Shown here in pieces: positions 26,875-34,640 of a stretch of 64,000 nt of DNA. Position numbers and translations under genes: made by a program. Source of the stretch: Pseudobutyrivibrio sp. UBA1225 (GTDB lineage: Bacteria; Bacillota; Clostridia; Lachnospirales; Lachnospiraceae); assembly GCA_002309345.1 (NCBI GenBank), contig DBWZ01000002.1:62001-126000 (forward strand), given 5' to 3'. Positions within the stretch are counted from its first letter, which is position 1; every line of letters begins with the position of its first letter. The notes below the pieces were generated by a model that was given only the letters and a program-made list of their open reading frames with translations, was not told the DNA's origin and did not search any database.

Positions 26875-28823
26875 TGAAACCAATGTCGCAGTTATTTGAA
26901 TTATTTACGGACAGCGATGATAAAAATATAGTACTGTTTGGAACGGGCAGATATGCTTCTTACTATATGGATGTGTATGGAAGGTATCGCAAGCCTGTGT
27001 TTATGGTTGATAACAATTCACAGCGTTGGGGTGATTTTTGCGCTGGAGTAGAAATCAAAAATCCAGAGGTGTTGTCTCGAATCAATTTGAATAGAGTTAG
27101 GGTTATTATCGCGGTTAAGGATTACGAGCCTATTTTAAAGCAATTGACTGAGATGGGTGTTTCGGAGGAATGCATCCGCGTTCTGCGTGTAGACCAGCCG
27201 GTTGAGAAGCTGTATGACATGGGCTATGCCATGGTGATTGCCGACGACAAGGATGACGCGCAGCTTTTGGATATTTTTAATTTTTCGAGAGTGTGTAGGC
27301 GTTTTGTGATTGGAATTCCAGATGATACTATCATGGGCCGGTTGTTTACTGAGGCCAGAGGCTACAATTCGGCTATACTTAGCGATAGATTAAAAGCTTA
27401 TGAGTGGATAGACGATGTGATGATTTTGGATTATGCACACTTGCGCTATCCTGTAGTGCATAAAGAATTACAGTTTGATGCATGCTTATATGGCATGCGC
27501 TACGGCGAGACCTTTGAAAGTGACAGACGTTATTTTGGCGACAACAATGTTGATTTTATAAGCCTGGTTCCTGGCAGTCGCCAACCAAAGACAGTGGGGG
27601 ATACCCTAGAGTTGGGGCTTGATAATATTCATCGCACGCAAAAAATCATCATCTATGGCACAGGTGCATATGCCAACAGATTTTTAGAGGAATACAAGGA
27701 TATCGCTATCGAGTATGCAATCGATGGCAATCCGGATAGATGGGGCGAGACGATAGGTGGGGTGACGATTAAGGCGCCATCCGAGCTTCGGAAAGAAGAT
27801 ATCGCAAATACGGTAATTGTGATTTGTGCCCGAGACACAAAAGATATTATCGATGTAATTCATCAGTATGGCAATTTCGAATATTTAACTATGGTTTATC
27901 GCTCTGAGCTTTCTTTGCTTGAAATGTTTGGAGTAGTTGAAGAAGCAGAGCAGGAATACATCAAGGCAGCCCACGAAATTCTCTACAAGCTCGTGCGAGA
28001 ATTTGTTGAGGTGTGCGAAGAAAACAACATTCATTACTATGTAATCTGCGGTTCGTTAATTGGTGTGCTTAGACATCAAGATATGGTTCCATGGGATGAT
28101 GATGTGGATATTGCTATCCCAAGAGAGGATTACAACCGTCTAAAGAAAATAGCAAAAAAACGTTGGAACAACGATACCTTCAAGTTTTTAGATTACACCA
28201 AGTATGGTGGCGGTGCATTTTTAGATTGCATGCCAAGATTATTCTATCTCAAGTCGAAGCTTCCAACCAAGGTATTTAAAAAGGTTTATGGCAAGGCGAC
28301 TGCTGATGTTGCAGATAGAATGTTCCTTGATTTTTATGTCATGGACAACGCACATCCAAATCCAAAGGTGCATGCGTTTTGTATGGGATGTATGAAGGGC
28401 ATTTACAATCTGTGCATGGGGCACCGTGCTGACAATGACTACAGTGAGTACGAGGGATACGTTTCAAAAGGCATCTTAATGTTTATGAAAACACTCCACT
28501 TCATTGGTAGTTTGTTACCAATTAGATTTTTGACATGGATGTACGAGCGCTTCAGTCAAAGTGCAAATTGGAATAAAAAATGCGATTCATATTTTATGAA
28601 TGCCTGTGCAATTACAGTTATCGAAAGAACCTTCAAGAAAGAGTTCTTTGAAGAGGGCGGCGATGGAAAGCTTCACGGCATTGATGTAAAGATACCAAAA
28701 GACCCAGATGGGTTATTCCACGCAATGGGATATGGTGGATTGGCAAACATCATGAATTATCCACCACATTCGATTAGAAAGCCTTCACATTACTTCAATT
28801 GTGATATTGAAATATGGAGATAA
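26874..28823 (+). CDS. Double Rossmann module + LicD-family protein
   Basis: A 649-residue protein. It carries two full Rossmann modules, at about residues 15-110 (IVLFGTGRYASYYMD, VDNNSQRWG) and 255-350 (IIIYGTGAYANRFLE, IDGNPDRWG). The intervening part is unassigned. A LicD domain follows at about 370-649, with YYVICGSLIGVLRHQDMV and metal-site WDDDVDIAIPRED near residue 405. A role in transferring a phospho-alcohol from a CDP carrier to the glycan is inferred from the family. A GAAAGGAG site lies upstream, and the start overlaps the stop of the previous gene by one base, so the two LicD proteins are co-translated. Confidence 0.78.
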   Translation: MKPMSQLFELFTDSDDKNIVLFGTGRYASYYMDVYGRYRKPVFMVDNNSQRWGDFCAGVEIKNPEVLSRINLNRVRVIIAVKDYEPILKQLTEMGVSEECIRVLRVDQPVEKLYDMGYAMVIADDKDDAQLLDIFNFSRVCRRFVIGIPDDTIMGRLFTEARGYNSAILSDRLKAYEWIDDVMILDYAHLRYPVVHKELQFDACLYGMRYGETFESDRRYFGDNNVDFISLVPGSRQPKTVGDTLELGLDNIHRTQKIIIYGTGAYANRFLEEYKDIAIEYAIDGNPDRWGETIGGVTIKAPSELRKEDIANTVIVICARDTKDIIDVIHQYGNFEYLTMVYRSELSLLEMFGVVEEAEQEYIKAAHEILYKLVREFVEVCEENNIHYYVICGSLIGVLRHQDMVPWDDDVDIAIPREDYNRLKKIAKKRWNNDTFKFLDYTKYGGGAFLDCMPRLFYLKSKLPTKVFKKVYGKATADVADRMFLDFYVMDNAHPNPKVHAFCMGCMKGIYNLCMGHRADNDYSEYEGYVSKGILMFMKTLHFIGSLLPIRFLTWMYERFSQSANWNKKCDSYFMNACAITVIERTFKKEFFEEGGDGKLHGIDVKIPKDPDGLFHAMGYGGLANIMNYPPHSIRKPSHYFNCDIEIWR

Positions 28824-28829
28824 TACCAG

Positions 28830-29930
28830 ATGAATCTTAGTTTTTACAATGGAAAAAAAGTATTAATAACAGGTCATACAGGTTTCAAGGGCTCTTGGAT
28901 GTGCAAGGCACTTATCAATGCAGGTGCACAAGTTACAGGCTATGCTTTGGCAGCGCCTACTAATCCAAGTCTTTTTGAGATGCTTGGGCTGGCTTCAAAG
29001 ATGAATTCTATTGAAGGAGACATCAGAGATTTAAAGCATTTGCTTGCTGTCTTCAAAGAGGTTCAACCAGAGATTGTGATTCATATGGCAGCTCAACCTA
29101 TTGTGCGTGATTCGTACAAGGATCCAGTTTATACCTACGAGACCAATGTTATGGGTACGGTTAACGTCTGCGAAGCAGTTCGCAACACCCCTAGTGTTCG
29201 TTCTTTTGTGAACGTTACAACAGACAAGGTCTATCTTAATAAAGAGTGGCAGTGGGGCTATCGTGAAAACGAAGAGTTAAATGGTTTTGATCCGTATTCG
29301 AACTCAAAGTCCTGCTCAGAGCTTGTTACAAGCAGCTACAAGAATTCGTTTTTTACTGACGAATACTATAAGGCAAATTATGGAACATCCGCGCCTGCGG
29401 TTACAACCTGCCGTGCGGGCAACGTAATCGGTGGCGGTGATTTTGCGAATGACAGGATTATTCCGGACTGCATCCGCGCAGTCGAAGCGGGTAACGAGAT
29501 TATTGTGCGAAATCCTTTTTCGACAAGACCTTACGAGCATGTTTTAGAGCCGGTTATGGCGTATTTGATGATAGCCGAGGCGCAGTATAACGATGCTTCG
29601 CTGGCTGGCAGCTACAATGTGGGACCTGATGACAGCGATTGCTGGACTACGGGCGAGCTGGTGCAGCTGTTTTGCGACAAGTGGAATGCGGCAGTTGCTA
29701 GTGCGAATGGTCTGAACAAGGCGAGCTGGGTGAACAAGCATGATGGAGGTCCTCACGAGGCGAATTTCTTGAAGCTTGATTGCAGCAAGTTGAAGGCGAC
29801 GTTTGGCTGGAAACCTGCTTGGAATGTTACAACCACCATGGAAAAGATTGTTGAGTGGTCGGTGGCGTATCTGCAGGGCCAGGATGTTGGCGCTGTCATG
29901 GACAGGCAAATCGAAGAATTTTTGGCATAG
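28830..29930 (+). CDS. rfbG: CDP-glucose 4,6-dehydratase (RfbG type)
   Basis: A 366-residue extended short-chain dehydrogenase. The NAD-binding GHTGFKGSW motif at residues 15-23 is diagnostic for RfbG/DdhB-type CDP-glucose dehydratases. The catalytic threonine-aspartate region is VTTDKVYLN (about 130-138), and the YSNSK pair (about 154-158) holds the active-site Tyr and Lys. It forms CDP-4-keto-6-deoxyglucose, the precursor of CDP-dideoxyhexoses. The partner glucose-1-phosphate cytidylyltransferase (RfbF) is not in the window. GC content rises visibly in the second half of this gene compared with genes upstream. Confidence 0.85.
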   Translation: MNLSFYNGKKVLITGHTGFKGSWMCKALINAGAQVTGYALAAPTNPSLFEMLGLASKMNSIEGDIRDLKHLLAVFKEVQPEIVIHMAAQPIVRDSYKDPVYTYETNVMGTVNVCEAVRNTPSVRSFVNVTTDKVYLNKEWQWGYRENEELNGFDPYSNSKSCSELVTSSYKNSFFTDEYYKANYGTSAPAVTTCRAGNVIGGGDFANDRIIPDCIRAVEAGNEIIVRNPFSTRPYEHVLEPVMAYLMIAEAQYNDASLAGSYNVGPDDSDCWTTGELVQLFCDKWNAAVASANGLNKASWVNKHDGGPHEANFLKLDCSKLKATFGWKPAWNVTTTMEKIVEWSVAYLQGQDVGAVMDRQIEEFLA

Positions 29931-29940
29931 TGCAAAGAAT

Positions 29941-29974
29941 AAATGATGTGGGTATGGTTGTGCCCGCATCATTT
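29941..29974 (+). terminator. 12-bp hairpin after rfbG
   Basis: The arms AAATGATGTGGG (29941-29952) and CCCGCATCATTT (29963-29974) pair over 12 positions with one G-U pair and a 10-base loop. Only a short AT-rich tail follows, so it is either a weak intrinsic terminator or a leader hairpin before gtrA at 30002. Confidence 0.5.
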
Positions 29975-30001
29975 AATTAGTTATAGAGAAAGTGGTTTCA
30001 T

Positions 30002-30487
30002 ATGGATTTTATAGATAAGATTTTGCATTTTTTTATTTACAAGGTGTTTAGGTTGAAGTTATCTGAGGGCAAGTACGTTGCCCTCGTTGAATTTGTAAAG
30101 TTTGGGATAGTGGGATTGAGCAACACGTTTATTTCGTACATCATTTACCTGCTTGTGCTTTTTGCATGCGACAAGGCCAATTTTATGGTGAAGTACGATT
30201 ACTTGCTTGCGACGATTATCAGCTTTATTTTGAGCGTGCTGTGGTCATTTTACTGGAACAAGAAGCTGGTGTTCAAGCTGGAGGGCGATTTCAAAACGAC
30301 CCTGTTGGCGCTCGTGAAGACTTACATCTCGTATTCGTTCACTGGTCTCTTTTTGAGCAGCGTGCTCGCGGTGCTTTGGGTTGAGGTGCTTGGGATTTCC
30401 AAGGTGCTCGCACCAATATTGAATTTGCTGATTAGCGTGCCGGTGAACTTTTTGCTTAATAAGTTTTGGGCGTTTAAGAAGGGGTAG
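30002..30487 (+). CDS. gtrA: GtrA-family membrane protein
   Basis: A 161-residue protein with four membrane segments and the N-terminal FVKFGIVGLSNTFISYIIY stretch (about 36-55) characteristic of the GtrA family. GtrA proteins are thought to flip or escort polyprenyl-phosphate-linked sugars across the membrane for GT-C enzymes. A GtrB-type GT2 (32554) and a DUF6056 membrane protein (30705) nearby could be its partners. The gene is followed at once by a deleted copy of the flavin reductase-rubredoxin gene. A deleted copy of this gtrA lies at 39828-39957. GC content is higher than in neighbouring genes. Confidence 0.85.
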   Translation: MDFIDKILHFFIYKVFRLKLSEGKYVALVEFVKFGIVGLSNTFISYIIYLLVLFACDKANFMVKYDYLLATIISFILSVLWSFYWNKKLVFKLEGDFKTTLLALVKTYISYSFTGLFLSSVLAVLWVEVLGISKVLAPILNLLISVPVNFLLNKFWAFKKG

Positions 30488-30494
30488 GGGAAGC

Positions 30495-30602
30495 TGCATT
30501 ATTAACACAGCCATCCAGGTGGCGTCAGAGCCAAATTGCATATCTATTTTATCTGCCCAATTTGCAAACATGGAAAAGCGGATTTTGAGAAAGTTAACTA
30601 AA
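30495..30602 (+). pseudogene. Internally deleted remnant of the flavin reductase-rubredoxin gene
   Basis: Positions 30495-30552 align with about 42910-42967 of the intact gene at 42823 (shared TGGC[A/G]TCAGAGCCAAAT). The sequence then jumps directly to the gene's 3' end (shared TTTGCAAACATGG; TGCCC before it) and runs to a TAA at about 30602. About 430 bp are missing between the two parts. It is a clear deletion relic placed 8 bp after the gtrA stop. Confidence 0.8.
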
Positions 30603-30629
30603 GAATCATCTTTAATATAGCACTTATGG

Positions 30630-30660
30630 TATAATGTGGGCAGCCTGTTTGGGCTGCCTT
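30630..30660 (+). promoter_or_regulatory. Extended -10 followed by a GGCAGCC/GGCTGCC hairpin
   Basis: TATAAT at 30630-30635, preceded by TGG, is followed within four bases by a hairpin (30639-30645 with 30652-30658). The arrangement is nearly the same as at 24900. It lies 45 bp before the DUF6056 gene at 30705 and probably marks the start of that operon. Confidence 0.55.
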
Positions 30661-30704
30661 TATTAATTGACGACAAAAAATATTATACGAGGTCAAAAAA
30701 ATTT

Positions 30705-32114
30705 ATGAAAAAAAATATAATTACAGTTCTCATAGCCATTGCGATATTGGTTGTCATACTGCCAACCGTTATTTCCAGCGCATACTCTGTCTATGTTGCA
30801 GATGATTTCAGCGCCGGGGGAATGATAAAAGACGGATACACAGGGCTTAAATATGTGAAGTACTATTACAATAATTGGCAGGGCACTTACACTGGAATGT
30901 TTTTAGTGGCATGGTTATCTCCGATTGTTCATGGCGGATTGCAAGAATTAAGAATATTATCTATTTTAGTTTCAATTCTTACATATTTTTCGTTTGGATT
31001 TTTGATAAATGCTGTAGCAAATCACATGTTAAAAATAAAGAGCTTTGCGGTGAGATTATCGATTGTTTTTTTATCAATCTATATGCTGAGTGCATTTATG
31101 TGCTACAACGAAATCTTTTATTGGTTTACAGGAATGGCAGTTTATACAATTCCTATGATTGCGCTGATGTTGGGATTGGGCTTGTACATAGATGATAAAG
31201 GCAACAAAAGCATACCAAAACTTGTCATTATTTCAATACTTGGAATTGTTTCAGGCGGCGGCGCTCTTGCCATCCCGGGATTTGGTTGCTATTTTCTATT
31301 GGTGTTAATTTTTTTTGATTTTATAAAGGCTAAAAAGATTAACATTCCAAATGTCATAGTTTTTGCCATCTGGGTGATATCAGCCCTGATAAATACTGCA
31401 GCTCCAGGCAATTTTGCCAGACACGATGTTGTTGATTCAACTGGAGTGCATCCGCTTCATGCGATTAGCGATTCGGTTAAAATCTGCTTAGACCGCGTGG
31501 TGTGGTTCAACGAGAACACAGCCTGGATAGCAGTTCTTTTGGTTGTCTTCGTAGTTTCATTTATTGTAAGACATGAATCAGACGAAAACCCTAAATGCCA
31601 CATTTTACTAGTGGTCATGCTGCTGTTTCTCCCGTTCATAACAATCTTTCCGGTAGCACTTGGACAGGGAATGCGAACCCCTAACCGCGTGCTGTTCAGT
31701 TTGGATATTGCAATATTCGTAGTGGCTATATATCTATTTGCAGTATTTGGAATTATTGCGGCCAACTTGCTAGCGGGCGAAGATGTGAAAAAGGCGCTAG
31801 TCGTTTTTACACTGCTGCTTACACTTGTTTGTGTAACAAACGACTCGTTCTCATACGAAGATCAGGTTTTCTACAAGGTATCATCGCAGCTTTCAGCCAA
31901 AGAATATCAAAACTACTATATTACTATGGTTGGAATTTATGATAAACTTGAAAGCGAACCGACTGGCGCGGATGTTGCGATATACCGACATGAACTGCCA
32001 GCAGACATAGAAAATTTCAACAATTTTTATTTGGATTTAGACCCAGCAGATTGGGTTAATACCGATATTAGTGATTACTTTGATTTTAATAGTCTCACAT
32101 TGATAGAGGAGTAG
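30705..32114 (+). CDS. DUF6056-type polytopic membrane protein
   Basis: About 469 residues with some ten membrane segments. An external loop near the N-terminus holds the acidic pair in VADDFSAGG (about 32-40), a position where GT-C membrane glycosyltransferases carry their catalytic acid. Other shared family features are a NTAAPGNFARHD loop near residue 235 and a soluble C-terminal tail of about 90 residues. It is paralogous to proteins at 2 and 46389. The ATG at 30705 is chosen because GAGGT lies upstream and the membrane segment begins directly after it. A GT-C-like role in modifying the exported glycan is inferred, not shown. Confidence 0.72.
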   Translation: MKKNIITVLIAIAILVVILPTVISSAYSVYVADDFSAGGMIKDGYTGLKYVKYYYNNWQGTYTGMFLVAWLSPIVHGGLQELRILSILVSILTYFSFGFLINAVANHMLKIKSFAVRLSIVFLSIYMLSAFMCYNEIFYWFTGMAVYTIPMIALMLGLGLYIDDKGNKSIPKLVIISILGIVSGGGALAIPGFGCYFLLVLIFFDFIKAKKINIPNVIVFAIWVISALINTAAPGNFARHDVVDSTGVHPLHAISDSVKICLDRVVWFNENTAWIAVLLVVFVVSFIVRHESDENPKCHILLVVMLLFLPFITIFPVALGQGMRTPNRVLFSLDIAIFVVAIYLFAVFGIIAANLLAGEDVKKALVVFTLLLTLVCVTNDSFSYEDQVFYKVSSQLSAKEYQNYYITMVGIYDKLESEPTGADVAIYRHELPADIENFNNFYLDLDPADWVNTDISDYFDFNSLTLIEE

Positions 32115-32116
32115 CG

Positions 32117-32545
32117 ATGGATATAAATGTAATAAATAAAGCTGAGATGCTCGAGTTCACTGAGCGTGGTGACGACAGAGGTCATCTAGTTATATGCGAA
32201 GGTGGTATTGACATTCCCTTCGATATTAAAAGAATTTTTTATATATATGGCTCTGATACAGATGTCATAAGAGGGCAGCATGCGAATCGTAAAAGCGAAT
32301 TTGTCCTTATAAATGTGGCCGGCACAAGCAAGGTCAAAATCAAAGACGGAAAAGGCAACGAGACAGTTTATTCACTTAACCGTCCGCACACTGGAATCTA
32401 CATTCCTAAGATGGTCTGGAAAGATATGTACGATTTTAGCGAAGACTCTGTTTTATTATGCCTTGCAAGCACACATTATGATGCCGAAGAATACATCCGT
32501 GACTACGATGAATTTATAAAAATAATTAATGAAGAAGGGGATTGA
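32117..32545 (+). CDS. fdtA: dTDP-4-keto-6-deoxyglucose ketoisomerase (FdtA/QdtA type)
   Basis: A 142-residue cupin of the WxcM/FdtA family. Conserved features are DDRGHLVICEGG near residue 19, RGQHANRKSEFVLI near residue 53 (with the family histidine), and a CLASTHYDAEEYIRDYDEF end. It moves the keto group from C4 to C3 of a dTDP-hexose; the FdtA product would have galacto and the QdtA product gluco configuration, which I cannot tell apart. Together with the aminotransferase at 34641 and acyltransferase at 33934 it forms a pathway to a 3-acylamido-3,6-dideoxyhexose. No dTDP-glucose pathway genes (rmlA, rmlB) are in the window. Confidence 0.85.
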   Translation: MDINVINKAEMLEFTERGDDRGHLVICEGGIDIPFDIKRIFYIYGSDTDVIRGQHANRKSEFVLINVAGTSKVKIKDGKGNETVYSLNRPHTGIYIPKMVWKDMYDFSEDSVLLCLASTHYDAEEYIRDYDEFIKIINEEGD

Positions 32546-32553
32546 TGTAGAAT

Positions 32554-33486
32554 ATGAAAGTTTCACTAGTTATTCCAGTATATTTTAATGAAGATAATCT
32601 TCGTCCTTTGTACGAGGATATCAAAGAAAAGTTTATAGATAAGATTGACTATGATTACGAAATAATATTTGTTAATGATGGCTCTAGAGATAATAGCTAT
32701 GCTGTGATGAAATCGCTGGCTGAGAATGATAAAAATATAAAAACTATTTCGTTATCGCGCAATTTTGGTTCTCATGCTGCGTGTCTATGTGGGTTGGCAA
32801 ATTCTACAGGAGATTGTGCAATTATAAAGGCTGCAGATTTACAGGAGCCAACAGAACTCATTTTAGACATGATTGATAGTTGGAAGGCGGGAAACAATGT
32901 TGTTTTAGCTAGCCGTGAAGCTCGGGAAGAAAGTAAGGGACAAACAGGTTTTGCTAATCTCTATTATTGGTTAGTCAGAAAAACTTCTTTGCCTAATATG
33001 CCTAAAAAGGGTTTTGATGTGTATCTGCTAGATAGAAAAGTTATTGATGTTTTGGATAGTCTCGATGAAAGAAATAGCGCTATTACTGGGCAAATCTTAT
33101 GGAGCGGTTTTAAGACAGATATTGTTTATTATACTCGAAAAGCTAGAGAAATTGGTACAAGTAAGTGGACTCTGAAAAAGAAAATACGATTAGTTTCGGA
33201 TACTTTATTTAGTTTTTCCACTTTGCCAATAAGGGTACTTGAAGTGGTTGGCGTTTTGTCTTTCATAGTTGGATTTATATGGTCCATTGTAGTATTGATA
33301 TATAAACTTCTGGGAAATATATCAGCCGATGGATTTGCTATATTATTTATATTTAATTTATTTAGCTTTGGAATAACTATGATGTCGATGGGGATTTTAG
33401 GTGAATATTTATGGAGAACTTTTGATGCTTCACGGAATAGACCCCCATACATAATAGAAGAAGATAATTATGAGCAGAATAAATAG
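32554..33486 (+). CDS. GtrB/ArnC-type polyprenyl-phosphate glycosyltransferase (GT2)
   Basis: A 310-residue GT2 enzyme with two C-terminal membrane segments (about 228-252 and 262-288). Signatures are VSLVIPVYFNEDNL, IIFVNDGSRDNS near residue 42, and AADLQEPTEL near residue 90 (metal-binding DXQEP form). Such enzymes load a sugar from a nucleotide donor onto undecaprenyl phosphate at the inner membrane face. It sits among the 3-amino-dideoxyhexose genes, so that sugar may be its substrate (inferred); GtrA at 30002 and DUF6056 at 30705 could complete a Gtr-like system. Confidence 0.85.
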   Translation: MKVSLVIPVYFNEDNLRPLYEDIKEKFIDKIDYDYEIIFVNDGSRDNSYAVMKSLAENDKNIKTISLSRNFGSHAACLCGLANSTGDCAIIKAADLQEPTELILDMIDSWKAGNNVVLASREAREESKGQTGFANLYYWLVRKTSLPNMPKKGFDVYLLDRKVIDVLDSLDERNSAITGQILWSGFKTDIVYYTRKAREIGTSKWTLKKKIRLVSDTLFSFSTLPIRVLEVVGVLSFIVGFIWSIVVLIYKLLGNISADGFAILFIFNLFSFGITMMSMGILGEYLWRTFDASRNRPPYIIEEDNYEQNK

Positions 33487-33518
33487 ATTTAATAGACACT
33501 ATGAAAGGAACAAAAATC

Positions 33519-33932
33519 ATGGAGAATATAATTGGTAAAAAGGAAGAGGTAAGTAAAACAATTACAGAAACGGACGTATATCTATTTGCGGGGGTTTCGG
33601 GTGATTTTAATCCTGTACATGTTAATAGGGTAGAAGCGGAAAAAAGTATTTTTAAAAAGCAAATAGCCCATGGGATACTGGTAAGTAGTTTAATATCTAA
33701 TGTTATTGGAATGAAACTACCTGGACCTGGCACGATATATATGGAACAGAATTTGAAATTTAAAAAACCAGTGTTTATCGGAGATACAGTCAGAGCAGTT
33801 GTCGAGGTATCAGAAATCATAAATGAAGAAAAAAATGTGCTTAAATTATCTACTATAGTTCATAATCAGAATGAAGAAGTTGTTATTGATGGTTATGCAG
33901 TAGTAAAGGCACCAAAAAAAGGAGAAATATAA
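33519..33932 (+). CDS. MaoC-type (R)-specific enoyl-CoA hydratase (PhaJ-like)
   Basis: About 137 residues, a single hot-dog domain. The catalytic Asp and His are in the motif AGVSGDFNPVHVN (D about 29, H about 34), followed by IAHGILVSSLIS. The family hydrates crotonyl-CoA-type enoyl-CoAs to (R)-3-hydroxyacyl-CoA. It is placed between a GT2 and the sugar N-acyltransferase of an Fdt/Qdt pathway. I infer that it supplies (R)-3-hydroxybutyryl-CoA for acylation of the amino sugar. The ATG at 33519 has AAAGGA 9 nt upstream; the ATG at 33501 has none. Confidence 0.8.
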   Translation: MENIIGKKEEVSKTITETDVYLFAGVSGDFNPVHVNRVEAEKSIFKKQIAHGILVSSLISNVIGMKLPGPGTIYMEQNLKFKKPVFIGDTVRAVVEVSEIINEEKNVLKLSTIVHNQNEEVVIDGYAVVKAPKKGEI

Positions 33933-33933
33933 A

Positions 33934-34638
33934 ATGAACCAAATAAGTAAAAAAGCAATCGTAGCAAAAACAGCAATTATTCATGATGATGTAGTTATCG
34001 AGGATGATGTTATAATTCATGATCATGTAGTAATTTATCCTAACACTGTGGTCAAAGCCGGTACAGAGATTTTTGATAATTGTGTATTGGGGAAACTTCC
34101 TACTTCACCAGGAATTACTTCTCGACAGTTAAAGAATGAATATGAGACGTTAGTTGTTGGGGAAAATTGTGTGCTATGTCCGAGTGTAGTTTTATATGCG
34201 GGAAGCACATTTGGTCATAATAATTTGTTTGGAGACTTTTGCTCAGTGCGTGAGGAATGCCATGTTGGGAATAATTGCATTCTCAGTAGAAATGTTAGTG
34301 TGAATTATAATACAGTAATAGGTAATGATACAAAAATCATGGATAATTCGCATATTACAGGCAATATGAAGATTGGTAATCATGTTTTTATCAGCGTGTT
34401 GGTTGCGACTACCAATGATAATACTATGGGAAGAGAAGAATATAATCCAGATCATGTTTACGGAGCAGTTATAGAGGATGATGTGACGATTGGAGCGGCA
34501 GCAAATATTCTCCCACATGTTACTGTTGGAAAAAATGCTATTGTAGGTGCTGGAGCAGTAGTGACAAAGAGTGTACCTGAAAATAAGGTAGTTATGGGGT
34601 GTCCGGCAAAAATAATTAGAGATGTTGAAGGTGAATAA
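33934..34638 (+). CDS. Left-handed beta-helix sugar N-acyltransferase (FdtC/QdtC type)
   Basis: A 234-residue hexapeptide-repeat protein. Isoleucine-rich hexads run through most of its length (for example VVIEDDVIIHDHVVIYPN near the start and VTIGAAANILPHVTVGKN near residue 188). The loop VYGAVIEDD and the end GAGAVVTKSVPENKVVMGCPAK are typical of sugar acyltransferases. It is expected to acylate the 3-amino group of a dTDP-3-amino-3,6-dideoxyhexose from acyl-CoA. It begins 1 nt after the MaoC hydratase gene, consistent with that enzyme making its acyl donor. The size suits the QdtC/FdtC group. Confidence 0.8.
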   Translation: MNQISKKAIVAKTAIIHDDVVIEDDVIIHDHVVIYPNTVVKAGTEIFDNCVLGKLPTSPGITSRQLKNEYETLVVGENCVLCPSVVLYAGSTFGHNNLFGDFCSVREECHVGNNCILSRNVSVNYNTVIGNDTKIMDNSHITGNMKIGNHVFISVLVATTNDNTMGREEYNPDHVYGAVIEDDVTIGAAANILPHVTVGKNAIVGAGAVVTKSVPENKVVMGCPAKIIRDVEGE

Positions 34639-34640
34639 TC

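Noticed and set aside
29316..29972. Long minus-strand open frames opposite rfbG
   Set aside because: They lie entirely within a well-supported gene with clear SDR motifs, lack ribosome sites and have no family features. They are frame shadows in a higher-GC gene.
30245..30676. Minus-strand 143-codon frame across gtrA and the rubredoxin relic
   Set aside because: It crosses from a real gene into a relic and a promoter region; the composition reflects the complementary strand only.
33377..33820. Minus-strand 147-codon frame opposite the GT2 and MaoC genes
   Set aside because: It covers the end of one supported gene and most of another; it has no ribosome site and no recognisable domain.
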